This document shows, piece after piece, positions 8,125 through 17,385 of a DNA stretch of 64,000 nt. How positions within the stretch are numbered: the first letter of the stretch is position 1; each line of letters opens with the position of its first letter. The translations under genes were made by a program, and so were the position numbers. The DNA is from Clostridiaceae bacterium M8S5 (GTDB taxonomy: Bacteria > Bacillota > Clostridia > Tissierellales > MCWD3): the NCBI GenBank assembly GCA_029227815.1, contig CP118523.1:806001-870000 (forward strand), given 5' to 3'. Under the pieces are notes generated by a model. The model was not told where the DNA came from, searched no databases, and saw only the letters and a program-made list of their open reading frames with translations.

Positions 8125-9318
8125 ATGTATTTGTTTTCTCAAAATATATATACACCTAACGGATTTCAAGAAGGTTATCTAAAGATTGAAGAAGGTAAAA
8201 TATTAGGAATATTAGATGAAGTAATGCCAACTGAAAATATAGTGGATTATGGTGAACATGTAATAATACCGGGATTCATTGATATACATCTTCATGGATG
8301 GGCAACGGGATCGTTTTGTTTTGAAGGAGATCAACAATCTCTAAAAAAAATGTCTAAAGGGTTAGTAAAAGAAGGAGTTACTTCTTATCTTGCCACATCA
8401 GACGTTGCAGCAATACATGAAATAAAAAGTCAGTTAGCAGAAGGAAAGAAATTTATAGATAAATGGAATGCAGAACAAGGAGCAGAAGTTTTAGGATTTC
8501 ATTTAGAAGGACCATTTATAAGTAAAGAATACAAAGGTATGCTAAAAGAAGAGTACTGTAAAGATCCTTCAATTGATTTATTAGATGAGTTTATTGAAAT
8601 AGCTGGGGATAACTATATTAAGCTCATGACACTTGCTCCAGAGTTACCGGGAGCAAAAGAACTGATAAAACATGCTAATAGTAAAGATATTCAGATTTCG
8701 GTAGGTCATAGTGCAGCGGAGTTTGAAGATATAAAAGCACTTAAGGATTATGGATTAGGTGGCTTTACACATACCTTTAGTGGTATGAGAGGTTTTCATC
8801 ATAGAAGATTAGGGGTAGCAGGTGCAGCTATGTATTTTGATGATATGTATGCAGAGTTTGCTAAGCAGACAGGCCAAACAGTAAAACCAGAAGCTTTTGA
8901 GTTGATGTATAAAATAAAAGGAAAAGAAAAGATAATACTAAGTACAGATTGTGTTGGACTTGCAAGGGTAAAAGAACCATTTTACCATTACATTAGAAAA
9001 TGTAAATTCATTCCGGATGGAGACAACATAAAGCTTGTATATGACGATAACAAAGAAGAAATCTTATCTAAAGATGATTATGAAAAAGTTAAAGATTTAG
9101 AATTAAGCTATATAAAATCTGTTAGAAATGTAGTGAAAAATGTTAATGCAACCATATCTGATATAATAAAAATGGCGTGCGAAAATCCTGCCAAATATAT
9201 AGGTGTGGATGATAAAAAAGGAAGTATAGAAATAGGCAAAGATGCTGATTTATTAGTGATAGATGAAGATTGGAATATAATAGATACCTTTGTAAGAGGA
9301 GTATTGCAGGAAACATAA
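8125..9318 (+). CDS. N-acetylglucosamine-6-phosphate deacetylase-like amidohydrolase
   Basis: Metal-dependent amidohydrolase of the NagA type, expected to remove acetate from a 2-acetamido-sugar 6-phosphate. Visible landmarks: GFIDIHLHG (first metal motif), HLEGPFIS, SVGHSAAE, THTFSGM (NagA proteins usually have THLFNAM) and a late STDC with the likely catalytic Asp, ending in the usual GSIEIGKDADLLVID strand. TAGGAGA at the GH4 stop supports the ATG at 8125 rather than the upstream GTG at 8098. Product 397 residues. Its presence next to an alpha-glucoside-type PTS and GH4 suggests the substrate holds an N-acetylated sugar. The altered THTFSGM motif warns that it may act on a relative of GlcNAc-6-P. 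Confidence 0.82.
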   Translation: MYLFSQNIYTPNGFQEGYLKIEEGKILGILDEVMPTENIVDYGEHVIIPGFIDIHLHGWATGSFCFEGDQQSLKKMSKGLVKEGVTSYLATSDVAAIHEIKSQLAEGKKFIDKWNAEQGAEVLGFHLEGPFISKEYKGMLKEEYCKDPSIDLLDEFIEIAGDNYIKLMTLAPELPGAKELIKHANSKDIQISVGHSAAEFEDIKALKDYGLGGFTHTFSGMRGFHHRRLGVAGAAMYFDDMYAEFAKQTGQTVKPEAFELMYKIKGKEKIILSTDCVGLARVKEPFYHYIRKCKFIPDGDNIKLVYDDNKEEILSKDDYEKVKDLELSYIKSVRNVVKNVNATISDIIKMACENPAKYIGVDDKKGSIEIGKDADLLVIDEDWNIIDTFVRGVLQET

Positions 9319-9495
9319 AATTAAACCTGAATTATTCATGGAACATTGATAAATATGATGTAGTTTTTTAAATTACACTATTTCAGCGGTTTCGAAAGCA
9401 TACTGGTGGTACGGTGAAAAAGTGATGGATATATTGTAATTATAAGGATGCAATATAGTTATTATTTTTCTGTGATTAATTTAGGTTAAAGTAGT

Positions 9496-9540
9496 AAAAA
9501 TCTGAGGTTGTCTGTTTTAACAGGCAGCCTCAGATTTTAA
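9496..9540 (+). terminator. Terminator between the deacetylase and malic enzyme genes
   Basis: ATCTGAGG...CCTCAGAT hairpin with inner TGTCTG/CAGGCA pairing and a short TTTT tail. The T run is weak, so some read-through into the malic enzyme gene is possible. The gap 9319-9495 contains no recognised gene. Confidence 0.68.
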
Positions 9541-9575
9541 GTATTGAATAACAGTTATAATTAAGAGGTGATAAG

Positions 9576-10745
9576 ATGTCTATATACGACGAAGCATTAG
9601 AATTTCACAAAAAAATTAAAGGAAAACTAGAAGTGGTTTCAAGGGCTAAAGTAAATAATGAAGAGGATTTGAGTTTAGCGTATACGCCCGGGGTAGCCAA
9701 ACCATGTCAAGAGATAGCAAAAGATAAAGAAAATGCATATCTATACACACGCAAATGGAATACGGTTGCAGTTATCTCAGACGGAACAGCGGTGCTTGGA
9801 TTAGGAGATATTGGAGCAGAAGCTTCATTACCAGTGATGGAGGGTAAGGCGATATTATTTAAAGAATTTGCAGATGTAGATGCATTTCCAATAGTCTTAG
9901 ACACAAAAGAAGTAGATGAAATCGTTGAAACAATAGTACGCATTGCTCCGAGTTTTGGAGCAATAAATCTAGAAGATATTTCAGCACCTAGATGTTTTGA
10001 AATAGAAAATAGACTTAAAGAAAAGTTAGATATACCTGTATTTCACGATGACCAACATGGCACAGCTATTGTAACATTGGCTGCAATAATTAATGCTTTA
10101 AGAATAGTTAATAAGCAAATAGATAAACTAAGAGTAGTAGTAAATGGCGCAGGCGCAGCTGGTAGTGCTATAACAAAACTATTGATAAATACAGGAGTAA
10201 AGGACATAGTTGTGTGTAACAGAAAAGGATCTATTTGTAGGGGAGGAGTATATAAGAATAAAGCAGAACAAAATCTAGCAGAGATAACCAACCCTAGATG
10301 TATCAATGAAGAGTTGAAAGAAGTAATAAAACAAGCAGATGTATTTATAGGAGTATCTGCACCAAATGTTGTCACTAAAGATATGATAGCTTCAATGAAC
10401 AAAGATGCTATAGTGTTTGCAATGGCAAACCCTGAACCAGAGATTTATCCATCACTAGCTAAAGAGGCAGGAGCTAAAATAGTCGGTACAGGAAGGTCAG
10501 ATTTTAGTAACCAGATTAATAATGTTTTAGCATTTCCAGGAATATTTAGAGGTGCGTTAGATGCTAGAGCTAAAGAGATTAATGAAGATATGAAAGTGGC
10601 TGCAGCCCAAGCTATAGCTGGATGTATCAAGGATGAAGAATTGAGTGAAGATTATATAGTACCAAGGGCTTTTGATCTTAAAGTTCAAGAAGCTGTTGCA
10701 GATGCAGTAAAGCAAGCTGCAATAAAAAGTGGTATAATAAGATAG
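9576..10745 (+). CDS. Malic enzyme (malate dehydrogenase, decarboxylating)
   Basis: Oxidative decarboxylation of malate to pyruvate with NAD(P). 389 residues, the short bacterial form without a phosphotransacetylase domain. The N-terminal malic domain has SLAYTPGVAKPC, GTAVLGLGDIG, PVMEGKA and the metal-binding stretch VFHDDQHGTAIV. The C-terminal Rossmann domain has the NAD loop VVNGAGAAGSA, and AMANPEPEI near residue 285. An AAGAGGTG ribosome site precedes the ATG. The next gene, an EIIA PTS domain, begins 35 nt after the stop and is probably co-transcribed. A pairing of malic enzyme with a phosphoryl carrier suggests coupling of pyruvate/PEP balance with sugar import, but that is inference. 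Confidence 0.94.
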   Translation: MSIYDEALEFHKKIKGKLEVVSRAKVNNEEDLSLAYTPGVAKPCQEIAKDKENAYLYTRKWNTVAVISDGTAVLGLGDIGAEASLPVMEGKAILFKEFADVDAFPIVLDTKEVDEIVETIVRIAPSFGAINLEDISAPRCFEIENRLKEKLDIPVFHDDQHGTAIVTLAAIINALRIVNKQIDKLRVVVNGAGAAGSAITKLLINTGVKDIVVCNRKGSICRGGVYKNKAEQNLAEITNPRCINEELKEVIKQADVFIGVSAPNVVTKDMIASMNKDAIVFAMANPEPEIYPSLAKEAGAKIVGTGRSDFSNQINNVLAFPGIFRGALDARAKEINEDMKVAAAQAIAGCIKDEELSEDYIVPRAFDLKVQEAVADAVKQAAIKSGIIR

Positions 10746-10780
10746 ACATAGACAAAAACATGACAAATTAGGAGGAAGTT

Positions 10781-11245
10781 ATGCTTGGATTTTTTAAAAA
10801 GAAAGTAGAAATATTAAAAGCTCCTATGGCAGGAGAAGTAGTAGATATAACAAAAGTAGCAGACCCTGTTTTTGCAGAAAAAGCGCTTGGAGATGGAGTG
10901 GCTATCAAACCTAGTGATGGGTTAGTGGTAGCGCCATGTGATGGTAAAATAACTCAAATATTTCCTACCAACCATGCAATAGGGATTGAAACTACTAATG
11001 GATTAGAAATATTAATTCATATAGGATTAGATACAGTTAATCTAAAAGGTGAGGGTTTTACAAGATTGATTGAAGAGGGAACCAGTATAAAAACAGGTAC
11101 ACCTATCATGAAAGTAGATTTGGAATTACTAAAAAAGAATGAAAAAGACACAGTAACACCAGTCGTGATAACTAATATGGATAGAGTAAAAAGCCTAGAC
11201 AAGATGTTTAAAGGTGATGAAATGATGCATGTGACAATTAAATAA
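10781..11245 (+). CDS. PTS EIIA domain, glucose family (Crr-like)
   Basis: Stand-alone IIA(Glc) domain of 154 residues that takes phosphate from HPr and gives it to a IIB domain. Both conserved histidines are visible: His65 (PTNHAIG) and the phosphorylated His80 (EILIHIGLDTV). The start APMAGEVVDITKVADPVFA is typical. The GGAGG ribosome site is good. The EIICB at 4447 lacks a IIA domain of this same family, so this protein is its most likely partner. It follows malic enzyme by 35 nt and is followed by a strong terminator. Confidence 0.94.
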   Translation: MLGFFKKKVEILKAPMAGEVVDITKVADPVFAEKALGDGVAIKPSDGLVVAPCDGKITQIFPTNHAIGIETTNGLEILIHIGLDTVNLKGEGFTRLIEEGTSIKTGTPIMKVDLELLKKNEKDTVTPVVITNMDRVKSLDKMFKGDEMMHVTIK

Positions 11246-11266
11246 CTAATTATTTTAATATAATGT

Positions 11267-11302
11267 AAAAGGACTTACTCAATGCAAAGAGTAGTCCTTT
11301 TT
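11267..11302 (+). terminator. Terminator after the EIIA gene
   Basis: AAAAGGACTTACTC, 8-nt loop, GAGTAGTCCTTTTT: long stem with one mismatch and a T run. Confidence 0.88.
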
Positions 11303-11323
11303 AGTATGTAAAAAGGTATAAAA

Positions 11324-11338
11324 TTAACTTAAAGTTAA
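11324..11338. repeat. Short palindrome upstream of the XRE-TPR gene
   Basis: TTAACTT-A-AAGTTAA, a perfect 7+1+7 palindrome in the gap between the EIIA terminator and the XRE gene promoter. Possible operator; the AT-rich sequence makes chance plausible. Confidence 0.35.
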
Positions 11339-11452
11339 ATTAATTTAACGATACCTCCGTTGTCTTAAAAAGAAACATAAAATATAATATACATTAAAGG
11401 ATGTGTTTTATAGAATTGGGGAGTTTTGCTAAATATAAGTTAAATCAATGAT

Positions 11453-11481
11453 TTGAGATTTGCATTTACCTAATATATAAA
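11453..11481 (+). promoter_or_regulatory. Promoter of the XRE-TPR gene
   Basis: TTGAGA, 17-bp spacer, TATAAA, 24 nt upstream of the ATG at 11506. Good vegetative promoter. Confidence 0.62.
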
Positions 11482-11505
11482 TTATTATTTAAAGAGGAGA
11501 ATATT

Positions 11506-12573
11506 ATGGAAAGCTTAAAGATGGGACATATTATAAAGAAACTTAGACTTAATAAAAATATCAAACAAGATGAACTTGCGAAAATTTTAGAAGTATCAAC
11601 TGCGGCAATATCAAAATGGGAGAATAACCATACATATCCAGATATAACGCAATTACCAATATTGGCTAATTATTTTGGGGTAACAATAGACAAGCTAATG
11701 GGATATGAAAAATTATTTACACAGGATGAGACTAAAATAATAACTAATAAATTTAGAGATTTAGCATTAAAAAATATTGAACAGTCAGATATATTATTAG
11801 ATGAGTACTTAAAAAAGTATTCATATAATAATGAATTAAAACTAAGTATATGTAAGGTAGGATCTACACTTTGTTCAAATTTAAAAAATAATACGAAAAG
11901 AGAAAATATATTAAAAAAAATAATTAAAATTTTGAAAGAAATAGTTGATGATACAGGCGAAATAAAAATCAAAGAAGAAGCACTATTTCAATTAAGTGGT
12001 CATTATATATTTCTTAGAGATTATTACAATTCTCAACATTGTTTAAAAAATATATATAAGCCAACTCATAATCCAGAGTCACTACTACCTATAATTAATA
12101 TAATGCAAGGGAAGATGACAGAAGGAAGACAAATACTACAAAGGCATATACAAAGCAATTTAGATGAAGTAGCATCATCTTGTTTTCAATTAGGAGTATC
12201 TTATTACTATGAAGGAGAAGAAGATATTGATATAGGCATAATTTATTTGAAAATGGCTATAGATATCAGACGTTTAGAGAATAACTTATTTAAAGCAGGA
12301 TTACCTTATATTTATTTAGCTTTTGGATATGGATTAAAAAAAGATTATGAAAAATGTTTAAATACGTTAAGTGAATTGGCTAGTGTTATTTTAACTATTG
12401 ATTCTGTAGAAAAAAATAAATACTACTTTTTGTTAGATAACAAAATGGATGCAAGAAATGTATATGCAAATTTACTTCCGTTATTAAAAATGATTTTTAC
12501 AGATAAAGAAATATATAGTAGCAGTGAGTTCATAAACTTAACGAATACATTAAAAGATTTTGTTTCGAAATAA
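11506..12573 (+). CDS. XRE-family regulator with TPR sensor domain
   Basis: 355-residue protein. The N-terminal HTH_3 domain (about residues 8-65; IKQDELAKILEVSTAAISKWEN) binds DNA. The rest is alpha-helical with tetratricopeptide-like repeats (for example ALFQLSGHYIFLRDYYNSQHC and SCFQLGVSYYYEGEEDIDIGI). This architecture is shared with peptide-responsive RRNPP regulators and with metabolic XRE-TPR proteins. It is a single gene with its own promoter and a GAGGAG ribosome site. No small signal-peptide gene was recognised beside it, so the ligand is unknown. Confidence 0.8.
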   Translation: MESLKMGHIIKKLRLNKNIKQDELAKILEVSTAAISKWENNHTYPDITQLPILANYFGVTIDKLMGYEKLFTQDETKIITNKFRDLALKNIEQSDILLDEYLKKYSYNNELKLSICKVGSTLCSNLKNNTKRENILKKIIKILKEIVDDTGEIKIKEEALFQLSGHYIFLRDYYNSQHCLKNIYKPTHNPESLLPIINIMQGKMTEGRQILQRHIQSNLDEVASSCFQLGVSYYYEGEEDIDIGIIYLKMAIDIRRLENNLFKAGLPYIYLAFGYGLKKDYEKCLNTLSELASVILTIDSVEKNKYYFLLDNKMDARNVYANLLPLLKMIFTDKEIYSSSEFINLTNTLKDFVSK

Positions 12574-12608
12574 TTTTTGGGAGTTTAAAAACTTCAATTC
12601 TTTGATAG

Positions 12609-12645
12609 AAAAAATAGTGAGGCGTACTTATGAAACACACCTCAC
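12609..12645 (-). terminator. Terminator of carAB
   Basis: Minus strand: GTGAGGTGT...ACGCCTCAC followed by TATTTTTT. It ends the carA-carB transcript 54 nt after the carB stop and may also slow transcripts from the XRE-TPR gene. Confidence 0.75.
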
Positions 12646-12698
12646 AAAGTTAATAGTTATTTCTAGGAATTATTATTTATTCTAGATTTGGATATTAA

Positions 12699-15600
12699 TT
12701 AAAAACGCCCATTAACATATTCATCAATTGTCATATAATTAACTTCTTCTTTATTTTTTTCTACTTCAACAGCTGTGATAAAAGCTTTTGCAGTATCAAT
12801 GGATGTAAATGTTGGTATTCTTTGTTCTATACCTTTTCTTCTTATTTTAAAACCATTTCTTTTGTAGTCATTTCCTAACGTAGGAGTATTGATTATGATA
12901 TCTATATTTCCATTATCTATATATTCGAGTGTTTGCTCAAATGATATTTGATTACAATTGATACCTTTATTAGCTAAAATAATGCTAGTACCATATGAAG
13001 CATAAATATCGAATCCAAATTCACTATATTTGCTTATAATATCAGTACCTTCGTCTTTATCAGATTCTTTTAATGATACAAAGATTGATCCTTTAGTTGG
13101 AATTTTAATACCTGATGCAACAAATCCTTTATATAATGCTTTTCTATATTCATAATCTATTCCTAACACTTCGCCAGTTGATTTCATTTCAGGGCCTAGT
13201 TGCATATCAACATCTCCTAGTTTTTCTCCAGAGAAAACAGGAACTTTCACTGCATAAATTTTTCTGTTTTCTAATAATCCTGTACCAAAAGGTTGATCTA
13301 ATAAACTTCTTCCAAGCATTGCATCTACAGCTAGTTTTACCATAGGGATACCAGTAATTTTACTTAAAATTGGAACTGTTCTAGATGCTCTTGGATTTAC
13401 TTCGATAACATATACATTAGTGCCATCATAAACATATTGGATGTTGACTAATCCAATTATATTTAATTCTTTAGCGATTTTTTCAGTGTAATTTAGGAGT
13501 GTTTCAATTACATTGTTATTTAGAGAAATGCTCGGATAAACAGTAATACTATCTCCAGAATGAACCCCTGTCCTCTCGATATGTTCCATAATACCCGGAA
13601 TTAAAATGTACTCTCCATCTGAAATAGCGTCTACTTCGATTTCTATTCCTTTGATATATTTATCAATCAAAATAGGATGCTCTGATGTTACTTGGGTGGC
13701 TTCTTCCATATATCTAATCAATTCATTTTCAGCATAAACAACTTGCATAGCCCTACCTCCAATAACATAAGAAGGTCTCACTACTACAGGATAATTAAGC
13801 TCTTGTACGGCGATTATTGCTTGCTCAATATTAGTGACTGAGTTTCCTTTTGGTGCTTTTATTTCATGTTTCTTTAAGAAAGCACCAAATTTATCTCTGT
13901 CTTCTGATAAATCTATAGATTGAAACTTTGTACCTAATATTTTTATACCATTTTGGTTGAGTTTGTTAGCTAGATTTATCGCTGTTTGACCTCCAAATTG
14001 AACTATCACTCCATATGGTGACTCAGCCTTTATGATATTCATAACATTTTCAATATATAATGATTCAAAGTATAATTTGTCAGCTGTATCAAAATCTGTA
14101 CTTACAGTTTCAGGGTTGTTGTTGATGATAATTGATTGGTACCCTAATTCTCTAGTTGCCCATACGCCATGTACACAGCAATAATCAAACTCTATTCCTT
14201 GTCCTATACGTATTGGACCTGATCCTATAACTAAAATCTTCTTTTTATCACTAATAATATTCTCATTATCTTCTTCATAACAAGAATAATAATACGGTGT
14301 TTTAGCTTCAAATTCTCCACTGCATGTATCTACCATTTTATACACTGGATACATTTGATTATCTTTTCTAAGATTTTTTATTTCTTCAATAGCTACACCA
14401 GATAGTTTGCTAATCTCGTTATCTGTCATACCTATACTTTTTGCTTCTTTAAGTATGTTAAGGTTAAAACTCTCATCTTTTAATCTTTTTTCAAATGTTA
14501 TGATCCTTTTTATACCATATAAAAACCATCTATCTACTTTTGTTATCTCAAACAATTCATCTATAGACATATTTCTTCTTAGAGCTTCAGCTAAAGCGAA
14601 TATTCTTTCATCATCACATTTCTTGATTTTTTCAATTAATAATTCGTTATTTAAATTATCAATATCATTGCTCCTTAAGCCTTCGTACTTGTCATCTAAA
14701 CAAGTTATAGCTTTTAACAAAGCACTTTCAAAAGTTCTGCTTATAGCCATCACTTCTCCTGTAGCTTTCATCTGAGTTGAGAGTGCTCTAGATGCACTAG
14801 AAAATTTGTCAAAAGGCCATTTCGGAAACTTGACTACCACATAATCTAAAGCCGGCTCAAAGCAAGCACTAGAAATTTTAGTTATACTATTTTTTAGTTC
14901 GTCTAAAGAATATCCTATAGATATTTTGGCAGAAATCTTTGCAATAGGATAACCTACAGCTTTAGAAGCCAAAGCACTTGATCTACTTACCCTAGGATTA
15001 ACTTCTATTACTATATATTCGCTATTATTGGGGTTAAGAGCAAATTGTATATTACAACCCCCTTCTATTTTAAGATTTTTAATGATTTTAATAGAAGCAT
15101 TTCTAAGCATATGGTATTCTTTATCTCTTAATGTTTGTGAAGGTGCTATGACTATACTATCTCCAGTGTGAACACCTACTGGATCCATATTTTCCATATT
15201 GCATATTATAATGCAATTATCTTTCTTATCTCTAATCACTTCATACTCTATTTCTTTCCATCCTGCTACACTTTGTTCAAGGAGTATTTGTGATATAGGG
15301 CTACATTTTATTCCTAATGTACACAATTTAATGAGGTCATTTTTGTCATAAGCGATACCACCACCTGTTCCTCCTAGTGTGTACGCTGGCCTTATAATTA
15401 CTGGATATCCTACAGTATCTACAAAATCTAAGCATTGATTAATGTCTGTGGCTATGATGCTCTTAGCGATTGGTTCACCAATTTCAAGCATAAGTTGTTT
15501 AAATGCTTGTCTATCCTCAGCTTTTTCTATGGTATCTCTATTTATTGCGAGCAATGATACTTCATATTTTTTTAATATGCCGTTGTCTTCAAGTTCCATG

Positions 15601-15896
15601 GCTAGATTTAGTCCTGTTTGCCCACCAAATCCAGCAAGTATACCATCTGGTCTTTCTTTTTTTATGATTTCTGTCAAACTTTTAATGTTAAGAGGTTCTA
15701 TATATACTCTATCAGCCACATTATTATCTGTCATAATAGTAGCTGGATTACTATTAACTAAGATTGTGCGAATTCCTTCTTCTTTAATAGCTTTGCACGC
15801 TTGTGTTCCCGAATAGTCAAACTCTGCAGCTTGTCCTATTGTAATAGGACCTGAACCAATAACTAAAACTGTTTTTAAAGATGTATTTAAAGGCAT
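12699..15896 (-). CDS. carB: Carbamoyl-phosphate synthase large subunit
   Basis: 1065-residue ATP-grasp enzyme that makes carbamoyl phosphate from bicarbonate, ammonia (delivered by CarA) and two ATP, for pyrimidine and arginine synthesis. Two homologous halves are visible, each starting with a pre-ATP-grasp loop (VIGSGPITIGQAAEFDYSG; VIGSGPIRIGQGIEFDYC) and holding ATP-grasp signatures (GGTGGGIAY; EVNPRVSRSSALASKA; EVNPRASRTVPILSK). The last about 130 residues are the MGS-like allosteric domain, which binds UMP/ornithine-type effectors in relatives. Full normal length. It begins 1 nt after the carA stop. Confidence 0.97.
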   Translation of the reverse strand: MPLNTSLKTVLVIGSGPITIGQAAEFDYSGTQACKAIKEEGIRTILVNSNPATIMTDNNVADRVYIEPLNIKSLTEIIKKERPDGILAGFGGQTGLNLAMELEDNGILKKYEVSLLAINRDTIEKAEDRQAFKQLMLEIGEPIAKSIIATDINQCLDFVDTVGYPVIIRPAYTLGGTGGGIAYDKNDLIKLCTLGIKCSPISQILLEQSVAGWKEIEYEVIRDKKDNCIIICNMENMDPVGVHTGDSIVIAPSQTLRDKEYHMLRNASIKIIKNLKIEGGCNIQFALNPNNSEYIVIEVNPRVSRSSALASKAVGYPIAKISAKISIGYSLDELKNSITKISSACFEPALDYVVVKFPKWPFDKFSSASRALSTQMKATGEVMAISRTFESALLKAITCLDDKYEGLRSNDIDNLNNELLIEKIKKCDDERIFALAEALRRNMSIDELFEITKVDRWFLYGIKRIITFEKRLKDESFNLNILKEAKSIGMTDNEISKLSGVAIEEIKNLRKDNQMYPVYKMVDTCSGEFEAKTPYYYSCYEEDNENIISDKKKILVIGSGPIRIGQGIEFDYCCVHGVWATRELGYQSIIINNNPETVSTDFDTADKLYFESLYIENVMNIIKAESPYGVIVQFGGQTAINLANKLNQNGIKILGTKFQSIDLSEDRDKFGAFLKKHEIKAPKGNSVTNIEQAIIAVQELNYPVVVRPSYVIGGRAMQVVYAENELIRYMEEATQVTSEHPILIDKYIKGIEIEVDAISDGEYILIPGIMEHIERTGVHSGDSITVYPSISLNNNVIETLLNYTEKIAKELNIIGLVNIQYVYDGTNVYVIEVNPRASRTVPILSKITGIPMVKLAVDAMLGRSLLDQPFGTGLLENRKIYAVKVPVFSGEKLGDVDMQLGPEMKSTGEVLGIDYEYRKALYKGFVASGIKIPTKGSIFVSLKESDKDEGTDIISKYSEFGFDIYASYGTSIILANKGINCNQISFEQTLEYIDNGNIDIIINTPTLGNDYKRNGFKIRRKGIEQRIPTFTSIDTAKAFITAVEVEKNKEEVNYMTIDEYVNGRF

Positions 15897-15897
15897 A

Positions 15898-16968
15898 TTA
15901 TTTTTCCTCCGATATTAGATTTATGAATTGTTCAAATAGATATTCTGAATCATTTGGGCCTGGCGCGCCTTCTGGATGGAATTGAACTGAGAAAACAGGT
16001 AGTTTTTTGTGTTTTATGCCTTCTACAGTTTTATCGTTTATATTTATGTGTGTTATTTTCATATCACTTTCTTGTAAACTTTCCTTAACTACAGCATAAC
16101 CGTGGTTTTGTGAAGTAATATAGACTTTATCATTTTCTATATCATAGACACCATGATTACCACCTCTATGTCCATATTTCATTTTGTATGTATCTCCTCC
16201 TGTAGCGAGTGCTAATACTTGATGTCCCATACAAATACCGAATATAGGATACATGTTTATCAATTTTTTTATGAGGGTTATTCCTGCCTTTGCTTCTTTG
16301 GGATTTCCTGGACCGTTACTTAGAAAAACACCGTCTGGATTTGTTTTTTGTATTTGTTCTATATTACTATCGCAAGGGAAAATAGTAATATCACATCCAT
16401 ATTTTTTTAATATTCTAATGATGTTCTTCTTGATACCAAAATCTATTACGGCTACTTTTGGTCCAGTACCTTTTATATTTGTTATTTCATTTGTTGTTAC
16501 TACTTTCATCCAATCTTCTTTTATATTTGTATTGTTGATTAGATTTTGCATCTGCTTTTTAGTTAAATCTTCATTGGTTATTAAACATTTGATAGCTCCA
16601 TGTTTTCTTATTCTTTTAGTGATACTTCTAGTATCCACATCATGAACACCAACTACCCCTTTTGTTTTAAGCATTTCATCTAATGTTCCCATAGATTTAT
16701 AATTTGATGGATTTTGGGATATATTTTTTACTACTACTCCTTTTGCAAATATACTAGTTGCTTCGTTAGCTTCTGGATTTACTCCATAATTACCTATCAA
16801 TGGATAAGTCATAGTGACTACTTGTCCAGCATATGAAGGATCTGTCATGATTTCTTGATATCCTGTCATGGAAGTATTAAATACTAGTTCCCCTACATTT
16901 GTTCCTATACTTCCAAAACCTTTGCCAATGTACATACTTCCATCTTCTAGATAAAGTATACCTTTCAT
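15898..16968 (-). CDS. carA: Carbamoyl-phosphate synthase small subunit
   Basis: 356-residue glutamine amidotransferase subunit that hydrolyses glutamine and channels ammonia to CarB. The N-terminal CarA domain has LVFNTSMTGYQE. The C-terminal class I glutaminase has the cysteine nucleophile in PIFGICMGHQVLALA and the His/Glu pair in VQFHPEGAPGP. AAAGGTGTGG precedes the ATG. It is the first gene of carAB, downstream of a PyrR-type attenuator. In this organism carAB appears to be pyrimidine-controlled rather than arginine-specific, judged from that leader. Confidence 0.97.
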   Translation of the reverse strand: MKGILYLEDGSMYIGKGFGSIGTNVGELVFNTSMTGYQEIMTDPSYAGQVVTMTYPLIGNYGVNPEANEATSIFAKGVVVKNISQNPSNYKSMGTLDEMLKTKGVVGVHDVDTRSITKRIRKHGAIKCLITNEDLTKKQMQNLINNTNIKEDWMKVVTTNEITNIKGTGPKVAVIDFGIKKNIIRILKKYGCDITIFPCDSNIEQIQKTNPDGVFLSNGPGNPKEAKAGITLIKKLINMYPIFGICMGHQVLALATGGDTYKMKYGHRGGNHGVYDIENDKVYITSQNHGYAVVKESLQESDMKITHININDKTVEGIKHKKLPVFSVQFHPEGAPGPNDSEYLFEQFINLISEEK

Positions 16969-17210
16969 TTAACCACACCTTTGCTTGTTATTTGAAAGAA
17001 TAAGTTTCGTACCTATACACTGTTATAAAACCTTTAATTAATAATAAACGCTTAAAATACTCATTAAACCAAAATGCTCATCTAGAATTAACTATACACT
17101 TAATTATTGATATATGGTTTTTATATTACAATCTAAACAATTGAAAGTAAATATAGAAAAATCAGTATATTTATTAATCTCAATGAATATTTTACGTTAT
17201 TTTATTGCAT

Positions 17211-17254
17211 AAAAAAATAGAATACTTTAAGACGTTTATCTTGGGTATCCTATT
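17211..17254 (-). terminator. Attenuator terminator in the carA leader
   Basis: Minus strand: ATAGGATAC...GTATTCTAT stem with inner CAAGA/TCTT pairing and a run of seven T. It lies about 50 nt after the PyrR loop and about 240 nt before carA, as expected for PyrR-controlled attenuation. Confidence 0.85.
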
Positions 17255-17304
17255 TGTTTGCATACAAATAATAGACAGTGTTTAACACATATCTTAATAA
17301 ACAT

Positions 17305-17335
17305 CCTTCTCAGTCTCACAGGGCTGAATTAAAGG
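17305..17335 (-). promoter_or_regulatory. PyrR binding loop in the carAB leader
   Basis: Minus strand reads CCTTTAATTCAG-CCCTGTGAG-ACTGAGAAGG: closing CCTT/AAGG and CAG/CTG pairs around CCTGTGAG. This fits the PyrR anti-antiterminator signature (a CCNGNGAGG-type loop). PyrR with UMP would stabilise it and favour the downstream terminator. No pyrR gene lies in the window. Confidence 0.86.
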
Positions 17336-17385
17336 TACTAATATTATTCTTGATTAAGTTTTGATTTGCTTTTAAACTTTTATCC

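Noticed and set aside
9501..9538. GAGGTTGTC similarity between the terminators at 9501 and 20302
   Set aside because: Only about 10 bp are shared, in terminator stems, which are often alike in Clostridia; not counted as a copy of the foldback repeat.
9556..9561. TATAAT just before the malic enzyme gene
   Set aside because: A start about 7 nt downstream would remove most of the space for the AAGAGGTG ribosome site, so it is unlikely to be a -10 box.
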